Below, piece after piece: positions 54,729 to 64,000 of a stretch of DNA of 64,000 bases. Made by a program: the position numbers and the translations under genes. The notes under the pieces were generated by a model. The model saw nothing but the letters and a program-made list of their open reading frames with translations, was not told where the DNA came from and did no database searches. The DNA is from Argentina anserina (Eukaryota; Streptophyta; Magnoliopsida; Rosales; Rosaceae). The DNA lies in the NCBI RefSeq assembly GCF_933775445.1, contig NC_065878.1, positions 15,511,395 to 15,575,394 of the forward strand, in the 5' to 3' direction. Numbering within the stretch: position 1 is the stretch's first letter; each line of letters begins with the position of its first letter.

Positions 54729-57678
54729 TGTAATAACCCTATTTTTCGGAACAATATTTGGTGTTGATTTGAATTCTATTAAGTTGTGAAATTCAATTAA
54801 AAAAGAATTTGGTTGTAGGCGACTTCACGAAACGAAAACGGAAACGTTCTCGGAACGTTTAATTAGAAAAACGTTACGTTTCCGCAACATATATATCGAC
54901 TTTTATTCCATCGCTCGATTGCGAAAACTTCCTTCACAGAAGTTGTAGAGCTCGACTATACGAGTTCGTGGACGCGTCACGCGTTCAAATCGGACGTCGT
55001 ATGAAAAAGTTATTAATGAGGAAAGTAGTTTCTGATTTAGGAAACGGGTATATATAGAAACTTATTGGAGTTAGGGTTTCCATTTCTGGAAACCCTTTCC
55101 CCCGCGCCTCTCTCTCTAATTTCCCTCTTTCTCTCTCTTCTCTCTCGTCTCTCCCCGATTCCTCTCTCTCTCTCTCTCTAGCCTCACCGGCGATTTCGCC
55201 GACCGGCCCTCCGTAGGCCATACCGCCTAGCCCAAAAGGACCGCGCGACCCTCCTCACCAAACCCCGAGCTCGCGACGCTCCGCCTCACCGCCGAGAGTC
55301 TCCTCTCTCTCCCCGAGCCTCCCTCTGCATCACGCCGCGATCTTCGCCTCCAAGCCGTCGTGTCATTCACCGTCGGTCCCTGGAGCATCTCGTGACCCTC
55401 CGCCGCCACCCTCTAGCACGCCGTGCCTCGCCTCGCCGCCAAGAAACCTCATCGACGAGTGGAGTTCCTGCGACAAGCTCGTCGACGATTCAATCACTTC
55501 CGACGCACTTCGAGCTCCGATCTAGGTAAGGATGCATTCAAATTATGGTTGTGTGATGTTTTTGGATGGATTGAGAGGATTTTAAAGGAGGATCGGAGGT
55601 GGAGAGTGGAGCACCGCCGCCTTAGGCGGCGCGTGTGAGTGCACGAGGCGGTATGGACGTGGCCTTGGGCCGTGCATGGGCGGAGCAAAAAGAGAGGGGG
55701 AGAAATGGGGCGGCGGTGGCGTGCTACGCGCCGGCCGTAAGCTCGGCACGTGTGCCCCACGCGCTGCCACAGTGAGTGGCGCGTGAGCGCCACGCGCGGC
55801 CTGCCGGAGGTTGCGCGTGTACCCCACGCGCCGCCACGTACGGCGGCGCGTGAATAGTGTTTCCGAATGGTAAAATTGTAATTTATTTTTACGTGTGGTG
55901 AATGTAAAAGTGATTTACGTACGGTAAATGTAAATTTATTTTATATACGGTAAATGTAAATATAAATTAATTTCGGTAAATGTAAAAAGTAATTTCAGAA
56001 GGGTAAATCAGTAATTAATATTTACTGAGACAATATTTGCATTTGACTAGTATTTGTACGTACAGAAATACGTAAACAGTATATACACGTACATGTAATT
56101 GATGTGTATTTGTATAGAAATACGTGAATATTAACTCCATAAACAGTAAATTCGTAAAACCAGAAATTTCTGAACAGTAACATATTATTACTGTTTTGGC
56201 ATTTAAAGGTTTACGAAACGATTTTAAATTCTTTTCTTATCTTTTCAAGGTGATCGATAAATCAAAGAAAGAATTTATCTTCGGAAATTGTGGAATTACG
56301 CTCGAGTTGATAAGGTGAGTAAAATCTCACTTATTCACGAATCTACCCTTGCGGAGATTCAAAATTTTGCAAAATATTAAAGAATGAAATATAACATGTA
56401 TACGATATAGTGGATTATATATTTATTGTATAAATGGTAAATAGGTACATATATATATAGTTTGCTATATTATATATTGTTATGATTTCGGTTGTGAATA
56501 TGATCACAGTGGTGATGAGAATTATGTATTGAGCATGTTGATGCGATTGGTACAAATAATGAGTAGATTATTGTACGTGGATTTAACGTTGAGATTTGTT
56601 AAAACGCCTTGTTTTCGGACGTGTTTATGAAATATAACATGTATATGATATAGTGGATTATATATATATATATTGTATAAATGGTAAATAAGTACATATA
56701 TATATAGTTTGCTATATTACATACTGTTAGGATTTCGTTTGTGAATATGATTACGGTGGTGATGAGAATTATATATTGAGCATGTTGATGCGATTTGTAC
56801 AATATGAGGTGTGATTATTGTACATGGTTTTAACATGGAGTTGTTAAAACATTTTTTCTTCGGACCAGTCTTCGTACGTGTTTGGCATGTCGGAACCTAG
56901 TCTTTGGCCGGGCGAAAGTTACGATACAGTTAGAGCTCTATTCTGTCTGCCAGAGTACTGCATGTGAGGTAACAGATGAGTTATCGGCTCATGAGTACTC
57001 ATATTTTTGGATGTTGGGTAGTAGGAGGTTGCCCAATATCGGCGGTGTACTACGTGAGGGGTAACAGATGTGTACCAGCGTTCATTAGTACCCGTATTAT
57101 AAATGCATTTGGGTAACCAGAAGGGTGCCCAATTTCTCATGAGCACTTTCATTTCATATTTTGTTGGGATAACCAGATGGACCGTTCATTGACTCATGAG
57201 TGCATTTATATTTATTGTTTGTGGATTTTCGTATATATTGATATGCGAGTTATGTTTTCATTTTACTCATACGAGCTGTAAAGCTTACCGGGTTTGTGTT
57301 TACAATCCCGGTGCAGCAATTCAATAGTGTAGGGGATAATTCCGCAGGTGTTGATTAGTGGAGATCGAGGGACAACTCTGAGGACTCGAAGTTGTTCATT
57401 ATCCTGCTTGTGGTGAGGTTTTTATTGTGGATTGTGTGAGAACTTATGAGGATTCATTTGTGGGTTTGGTGAGAAATTGTGAGGATTATTACATTTCCAT
57501 TTTATGTAATGTCGAATTATAAATTTGGTTTGTAATAATTGGTTTGTCTGAGTTGTATTGCGAACTCCGTAATGATCCACTGTGACATGTAAAATGATTT
57601 CGATTCATTGAGATTGTTTTGGTGTTTCACGACTTTAAAATTTTGAATTTTTATGCTCGAAATTTTAAGGTCGTTACA
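54729..57678 (+). mobile_element. Solo LTR of a Ty3/gypsy family related to the 11.8-17.1 kb element, ~2.95 kb
   Basis: Starts TGTAATAACCCTATTTTTCGGA and ends TTTTAAGGTCGTTACA, in the opposite orientation to the LTR at 14500-17057. Shared blocks in the same order: ACTTCCTTCACAGAAGTTGTAGA, the TATA box, AGGGTTTCC..GGAAACC, the GC-rich GGCGGCGCGTG block (55600-55860), the GGTAAATGTAAA cluster (55890-56010), GTACTCAT..GGTAACAGATG (56960-57120), and TACCGGGTTTGTGTTTACAA (57286). No internal retroelement sequence follows. A 231-bp direct duplication (56397-56560 against 56635-56800) lies inside. Flanking 5-mers TCTTT/ACTTA do not match, so solo status is probable rather than proven. Confidence 0.75.
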
Positions 57679-57679
57679 A

Positions 57680-60337
57680 CTTATATCACAAACTAAAACT
57701 ACTGGATTGTTTGATTAAAGTTGGAGCTATTGATATTGATAATCTCATTCGATATAGATATCAGGTTTTTCAGTTAATATATATAGATATTGCAAAACTT
57801 ATTATTACCCGGGTATTGATTATAGTTGCTTCAATTAAAGATGAGATTGAAATCAATACTGATGCTTTGATTAAGGACATGATAATGGGAAAAAAAAATG
57901 TTTATGATAGTGGCAAGTTTAGTAATTCTGAACAAGAGTAGGTTTTTTGTTCAAGTTAAATAATATATTTTTTCTTTTCAATTTAACCTAAATGATAGGT
58001 ATGGAAGTTTTAAATGTAAGTTTACTTTTAAAAAGAGGTGTACTATTTTGGGTGTATATTAAATTACCCCAATTTACTTTTGAAATCTTTGATCCGTTTG
58101 CTCATGTACTTGTAATCTGTATCACCCTAATGTCGTACTATCGTGGCATGCATAAATGAAGCATCAAGGTATATCATCAAGCATCTTGCATTGCGAAGCT
58201 TAGCACTATAATCTTTATTACTATTATTAAGAACTTATGTGTTTGCTGGTGCTTTTTGAAGGAAAAAAAATCCCATAACAATAGTAATATACTGAATAAA
58301 CTTAATCACTCAAAAAAAATTCAATAAATTAAAACTCTTCCTAAGTATTGCAGTTTTCATTGATATATGAAGTTTAGGGCTTATAATTTACACACAAATA
58401 CCAGAAAAAATTGATATGTTTTTATCACGTGTTGTTCTTATCTATGGAAGAACATAGGACACATGACTATCCACAGTTCCACATACAATGAAAAGAGTGT
58501 ATTATGTGCTTCAACGGTGTGTGAGCACCATCATCACGTGATGAGGCACGTGACTATTTAAAAGCCTTTGTTAGTCTCTGTTAGAAAATCTAGAGTTCCA
58601 GACCCCAACAACTCCGAACCCCGAGCACGGAATCCTCGACTCCAAACCCAGTTCCGCCGCCCAATTTCACTTATTTTCACTGCCAACCACAGTCTGTGTT
58701 CCGGAATAGGATAAAGCAACATCATCGCATGAAGAGGAATTCAAAAGGCGGTGAAAAAGAAAAAAATGGATTAGATCTTATAGAGGAAAAGATGCAAAAT
58801 CCAAGAGGTAGTTGAGAAATTACCAAGGAGCGTGGAAGAAGGTCGCCGGACCTCTGACTTGTCGCTGATGACTTCGGATTTCTAATCTGCCTCAATTTTG
58901 GTTTTCCCGAAAACTTGCTTGAATCTTACATTGATTGGATGAGTTTTGAAGACAAGAAGGAGAGGAATTGAAAGATGGTGGTCGCGTAGCCAACAACGGA
59001 GGGACGTCATTGGCAAAGAGTGGCAAAGTCGCATCTGTTCTTTCCGGTGCAGAGAGAGCACCGCTAAAGTGCTAATGAGCATTCTTTAAGAAAACAAATA
59101 ATTGGGATTTATTTTACTAAATAAACATATGAGATTGTCTCGATTTTATTAAAATATTGAAAGGTGCTCGAGCACCGTGGTGCATACAATCACCTTCCAT
59201 ACAATGAATCCCACATATATAAAAGATAGGATCAATTAATTTCAACAAATAGAAATGGTAAGCACTAATTAATTTGACTTCAGAATGAGGTTAGATCAAC
59301 ATCGTGTTAATTACAAAGAGCTTTGTTTCTGAGGTCCTTGTCACAGCATGTGGACTCGGTCACTGAAATTCGACCATTTCAGTTTCTTCATTTTTGTTTT
59401 TCTATTTGGTTGTTCATCAGGAAAGTGATTTTACAATAGTAAAAAAATGATGAAGATACAGTACTTGAGAAAAAAGAACCAATAGGTAATGATCGATGGT
59501 AATAGCAGATTAGCAAATATTTAAGGATTAAGTGTGGATCGGACCGGAGTTAATTAGCAAGTGAGATCATATCATAAAACTTGAGATGCAATCTCAAACA
59601 TGGCGTTTGGCGTCTCAGTCTAATAACATGAGACTCTCCACGTTATTTAATAGCTTGAGATATGCATGTTATAAAACAAATTAAAACACATTATATATAA
59701 TGATGCTACTATGTTTTTGGGTATAAGGAATTCTTAATCAGTACGTGAATCAGTTGATTACTTACTTTTAAGTCGTATCAAATGCATAATCACATTAGTT
59801 TCTTAAAAGCACTCATGCATATTATTAAAAGAAAGCAAATTTGTCACTCACATATAGTTTGTCCACCCAATGCGCACATTTCCGATTAATGACATGTATC
59901 CAATACTTCACTATAGTCTATCCATATTAACAAAATAAATTGTATTTCTTCTAATTTTCACTTTAATTAAAAAATCAAACCTAGGTTTACTCATTCTAGT
60001 CTCCATCTTTAATTTGATTTTTTCTTTTTGGTTATAAATATTTAATTTATTTTTTGGAACTGTGAAAGGTGTTAATTCAATTGGATTAAAATAAGATTTT
60101 GATGGCATGTATTTGAACTACTACCACCTTAGAAAAATCCGAGACTGGGTTTTGGAGGGGAGGAGAAAGTGCGATTCCTCGTACCTATTAACACTATTTT
60201 TTTTTGTAGAAAAAAGAATTAAGTTAAAGTTAAAATTAAAAGAAATTATTATTTATTATTATGAATTCATGATGCTAACCATGGTTAGATTATAGTTGAG
60301 TAAATGACACATGTCATTACTATGCGAAGTGGGCAAT
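57680..60337. other. Intergenic DNA, no recognisable gene
   Basis: AT-rich. A 76-codon frame at 57711-57941 and a 66-codon frame on the minus strand near 58882 resemble no family. GAGCACC/GGTGCTC words near 58540, 59058 and 59163 suggest decayed mobile DNA between about 58500 and 59200, but I cannot define ends. Confidence 0.45.
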
Positions 60338-60339
60338 AA

Positions 60340-60778
60340 GAGCATCTCCAACTTATTATGCATTTTGGAGAAAAATGAAAATTTGGAGAAAAAATGACCA
60401 TTTTTCACTCCAACAGCTTTTTCATCCCATTTTTTAAAATGAGAAATGAATGAAAGAGAATAGTTGATTATCTAAATTTACAACATTTGCAAAAATTTTG
60501 TATAACCAAATATTAAATTCTTGTACTTTCTTCAACAACTCAAACTTAGATTACAACCAATAAAAAATCCGCAATAAATATTTTAAATCAACAATATGAA
60601 ATTATGAAATAAATTATGGTTATGATAAATAAAAAAATATAATATTTAGTTGAAATAATACATGTAAAAATATGCAAAATAAAAAATAACTATTGAGTTG
60701 AAGCATAAATTTTTTTAAAAGATTTTAAAATTTATTTCTCAATTTTAAAGAAAATACGAAGAAGCCGTTGGAGATTGA
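60340..60778. mobile_element. Probable MITE with CATCTCCAAC terminal repeats
   Basis: AGAGCATCTCCAACTTATT at the left is mirrored by GAAGCCGTTGGAGATTG at the right. The AT-rich core has the GGAGAAAAATGA / TCCAACAGCTTTTTCATCCC words common in plant MITEs that begin GAGCATCTCCAAC. No coding region; target duplication not identified. Confidence 0.5.
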
Positions 60779-60779
60779 T

Positions 60780-62213
60780 AAAATAGGATGATGCGACCAA
60801 TTTCCTTATATTATTAAGGTTGCAAACTGCAAGTTCTAAATTCCTCGCGGGCGCGAGAAGACTATCAGTAGTGGACGATGTACTCGATCTCTGCCGGGGT
60901 GAAATAAAGCGCAACTATAATGGGAATACACGCCGCAATGTGATTGGCAAACCCCAAGTTTTCAAGGGACAAAATTATTACTAGGAGATAGTGCTTGTCA
61001 TTTTCCAAATTCCAAAATTCAATTTGCTTCAAGTTCATTGGATCATTATTAAAGTATAGCTAACTTGCATCCTAGGTTTGTACGTATGCACAGACCAAGT
61101 TTTTTACTTTGAAAATTCGACTTTGATTGATCGTATTATGTTAGCTTAATTGCTTCTTAGGAAACCTTCAAATTTAACATAGATTTGTGATACTTGGTTT
61201 TTTTTACACTTCTCTATGAACAACTAAAATAAGTTAATAATTAAGTGTTTGTATCAGATTCCTTTTTTGCCCCTCTCTCTCTCTCTTCCCACACCCACCA
61301 AAATCAGCCAAGAAATTCAGTCAATTTGGTCTGGAGTAGGATTACTATTCCTTCTGAAAAGTGCGAAGTAGCCCAGAACGTACAGCACAAAACAGCAATC
61401 ACCAAATTACCCTCCTTCAACGAAATCTTGAACACTATCCCCACAATCTCTCTAGTAATCTTCTGCCTTCGACCACCAAAGCCTTCCTGATTTGAGTTAT
61501 CTGGGCAACAGTGGGGAGTGTCGTACGTAAACCCTTGAAGTTTTCTGGGTTTATTTCCTAGCCTGGGTTTCGATGGAGGTAGAGTTATCACACGATTGCA
61601 TGTTAAAGTCCATGTCTTATTCTACATTTCTACATAACTCCAAAGTAGAACGCAACCATCAACGCATGCAGGAGGGGCTACCGTGTCACCTTAGGGTTGG
61701 GTCTCATCACTACAAATCCTAGAATCCCATGACGTCAAGGAAAAAAGAACTTATTGTCTGTAATATTTGGCTTCTTTGTTTACCTGATCGAAATTAAGCT
61801 TTTCACTTTCGGGTACAAAGCATAATTATGAAATTTTCAAAGTAGTAGTTTTGATTGGATATTTTGAGGGAAGTCGGTGCGTACTGGTTTCTTTTGGCTA
61901 ATTTTGCGAAGATATATGGGTGGATAAGGTTTGAGCTTCCAGTATGTGAAATTAGAAATTGCATAATCGACGAAAATAATGGAGAATATGCATCTGGAAT
62001 CTTGGATCGAACCAAATACATCTGTCAATCTGAGAATCTGAGATGATCTTTGTTTGTCTGGTTTCATATACACGAGTCGTTACAGTACCCGTGAAGATTT
62101 TGAACTGCTTGAGGGTGACGTTCTACTTTGCTGAGTTCAACATAGCGCTACATCACACAAAAAATCTGATCACTGAAATAGATGAGTGGTAACAATTGTT
62201 CTACAAATCAGTT
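60780..62213. other. Intergenic DNA, no recognisable gene
   Basis: Frames at 61245-61490 and 61855-62046 are short and match nothing I know. No RNA gene seen. Confidence 0.45.
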
Positions 62214-62357
62214 TGTTAACGTGAGCGTGATTGAAAAAGAGTGATTGAAGGAGAGATTTACGGAGTGATTAGTGGAAATAGGATAATTGTACACTTTATA
62301 GGGTTATTTATAGGACATTTTCGGTGTAAGATTGATTAAGCATTACTGATTTCTTCT
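62214..62357 (+). repeat. 5' LTR of copia copy 2 (~144 bp)
   Basis: Begins TGTTAACG; contains ACACTTTATAGGGTTATTTATAGG and GATTAAGCATTACTGATTTC, aligning with the end of the 38347-38491 LTR. Very short for a copia LTR. The exact 3' end before the primer-binding site is uncertain by a few bases. Confidence 0.6.
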
Positions 62358-62369
62358 TGGTATCAGAGC
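62358..62369 (+). other. Primer-binding site of copia copy 2
   Basis: TGGTATCAGAGC, a perfect match to the 3' end complement of initiator tRNA-Met. Confidence 0.85.
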
Positions 62370-63110
62370 ACGAAGAACTTGCTCTGTTTTTTCTAGGATT
62401 TTTTTTCCTTTCTCCGGCAGCAAGCCCGGCCGACGAGGTCCTTCCCGTCCAGCATTTGGTGCAAGCCCAGCCGACGAGCTCGCTGTCACCGCCAGCTCGG
62501 AGCTTCTCTCCGACGTACCAGGAACCGCCTCATACCGGCTGTGAATACCGGAACCGCCTCATACTGGAACCCGTGTCTTTTCCCACTGTACGGGGTATTC
62601 TTGGCGGCGTAGCGACTCCATGACGAGTTTCTCTCCGACGAGCTCCTCGTCGTCGTCCTTAAGGCCTGTCTTGAGAGGGATTGCTCCTCTCCGACGAACT
62701 CCGGCGAACTCCTCCTCCTCGACAAGCGCCGGTACCCTCTTGCAGACTGCTCCACATTTTTTCCTCCGCCACTGCCGCCATATCGCGCTCTCCGCCGCAT
62801 CAAGCTCTCCATAGCGCCGGATACATCGTCGCCGTTGAGCTTTTCCTAATCCCAAGCTCCGAATTTCATCCCCGAAGCTCCACATTCGACCCGCCCGACT
62901 CGTATTGGACCCGACCCAACCAACTTCGACCCGGACCAGATTTGACCCGACCCGACTCGGACCAGATTCAATCCGACCCGCTCCATCCCAGATTTGCTAG
63001 TCTTAGTTGTCAGTGCAGGTTCACCGACAGTGCACGTGCACCCAAGACAAGTTCATATCAGTTTTTTTGGGGGTTTCTGCTATATATTTCTTGATTTTTA
63101 AAATTTCTTT

Positions 63111-64000
63111 TCAATAGGTTTTGGAGACGAAGCTGAGAGTTCTCAGATCAGTGATGTTTCGAAATTTGAAGTATCTGTCCAGAGTTCTGACAGTGGTTCC
63201 TTTGGGTGAACCAAACTCAATGAGACCAATTTTCGTAAATGGAAGAGACTTATGACAGCTCATCTTCGAGGAATGCATAAGATGGGGCATGTAACCGGAG
63301 TAACTACGACTTATAATGCAGATGATATTATTGCCTACACTAAGTGGGATGACGATGATGGTCTTGTGATATCAGTCTTATGGAAAGCTTTGAATGATGA
63401 GATAATTGATTTGGTGGAAGCATGTGACACTGCGCAGGCAATATGGCAGACACTGAAAGGCTTATATACTAATGACTATGATTTCATACAAGTTCATGAG
63501 TTAATGTGCACAGCTTTGGCGATGCAACAGGATGGGCAACCGGTGGCGCAATATTTCACCAAACTAAAAACTATTTGGGCTGAGATTGATATGAAACGTC
63601 CTTGCATGATCAAGAATCAGGCGGATATTGTTTGGTACCAACACGAGAAGGAGATTGAGCGAGTTCACCATTTCCTGAAAGGTCTTGATGCAAAGCATAA
63701 CATTGCGAAAAAAGAATTGCTCAGAAAAACCGAACCCCATAGCCTAATTACAGCTTTCACATATATCCGTAAGGATGAATCTCAACATGAGAGTCTTCAT
63801 CAGACACAAGTTGAAGTTTCCAGCCTTATTGTTCGTGCTAGATCTTTAGCACCACCCCTTCAGCAGGCCACTTCAGCTCCCATTCATCAACAAGGACCAC
63901 CACTAGGCTTCGGGAATCAGCCCCGCCCTCTTTTCTCTTATTGTTATGATACTAACCATTTTCGTGCGACCTGTTGGAAGCTATATCCACACCTTCGGCC
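63111..64000 (+). pseudogene. Copia gag, copy 2, start lost and one early stop
   Basis: Where copy 1 has the start ATGGGTTC, this copy reads ATAGGTTT (63114), and a TGA interrupts FG-TKLNETNF at about 63208. The rest is open and close to copy 1: NFRKWKRLMTAHLRGMHKMG, IIAYTKWDDDDGLVISVLWK, DGQPVAQYFTKLKTIWAEID, ERVHHFLKGLDAKHNIAKKE. It ends in a degenerate zinc knuckle, CYDTNHFRATCW, that lacks the first Cys spacing seen in copy 1 (CSYC). It continues past the window. Confidence 0.8.

Larger units (their letters stand above)
62214..64000 (+). mobile_element. Ty1/copia element with ~140-bp LTR, copy 2 (runs past the window end)
   Basis: LTR from TGTTAACGTGAGCG (62214) to about 62357, primer-binding site TGGTATCAGAGC at 62358-62369, a ~740-bp leader and a gag region to the window end. 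The leader has the same start (TTGCTCTGTTTTTTCTAGG) and the same GACCCGACC-type repeats (62885-62985) as copy 1 at 36795-38491. Pol would lie beyond 64000. Confidence 0.85.

Noticed and set aside
55227..55827. Overlapping frames in the GC-rich part of the LTR at 54729
   Set aside because: All frames are open because stop codons are rare in GC-rich repeats; no domain.
54729..57678. Perfect target duplication for the large LTR
   Set aside because: TCTTT and ACTTA do not match; I therefore kept solo-LTR status as probable only.

Overview
This is nuclear DNA of a flowering plant, a eudicot. The genes are split by many short introns, AT-rich intergenic DNA is full of plant transposons (hAT, Ty1/copia, Ty3/gypsy, Cassandra-type TRIM, MITEs, a LINE-like insertion), and the single-copy genes are plant-specific. 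A Rosaceae source (strawberry/rose group) is my guess only; the sequence does not prove it.

Layout. 1-6.7 kb: a tandem segmental duplication, one copy split by a 3.66 kb hAT-like element (perfect 8-bp target duplication) that carries six ~500-bp tandem repeats. 8.4-22.3 kb: three copies of a decaying polyubiquitin-like locus on the minus strand. The middle copy is split by a hAT remnant, itself split by a gag-only Ty3/gypsy element, and a copia remnant lies directly upstream of it. 22.6-33.8 kb: three conserved genes on the minus strand: centromeric histone CENH3 (8 exons), the thylakoid rhodanese-like FNR anchor TROL (8 exons) and a GH18 chitinase-domain protein of the CHID1 type (8 exons, one frameshift in exon 1). 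33.8-45 kb: transposon-rich spacer with a LINE-like insertion, a long (CT)n tract, copia and MITE fragments, two solo LTRs and a probable MIR477 hairpin. 45.1-47.8 kb: a DYW-type PPR gene that is now a pseudogene. 48.7-50.8 kb: an ABA receptor of the PYL7/PYL8/PYL9 clade (3 exons, minus strand). 53.6-54.2 kb: a complete Cassandra-type TRIM with 5S rRNA-derived LTRs. 54.7-57.7 kb: a ~2.95 kb LTR of the Ty3 family. 62.2 kb to the end: a copia element with ~140-bp LTRs running off the window.

The host genes are housekeeping or single-copy functions and do not form a pathway. Their order is the main biological signal: CENH3 - TROL - GH18 - PPR - PYL combines two Arabidopsis neighbourhoods (PYL9-CENH3 on chromosome 1; PYL7-PPR-GH18-TROL on chromosome 4). 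This looks like the ancestral order before duplication and reciprocal gene loss in the Arabidopsis lineage. No CRISPR, operon or prokaryotic feature is present. I found no defence-type or otherwise wholly new system; the novelty lies in nested transposon structure, splice-site biology and decaying gene families.
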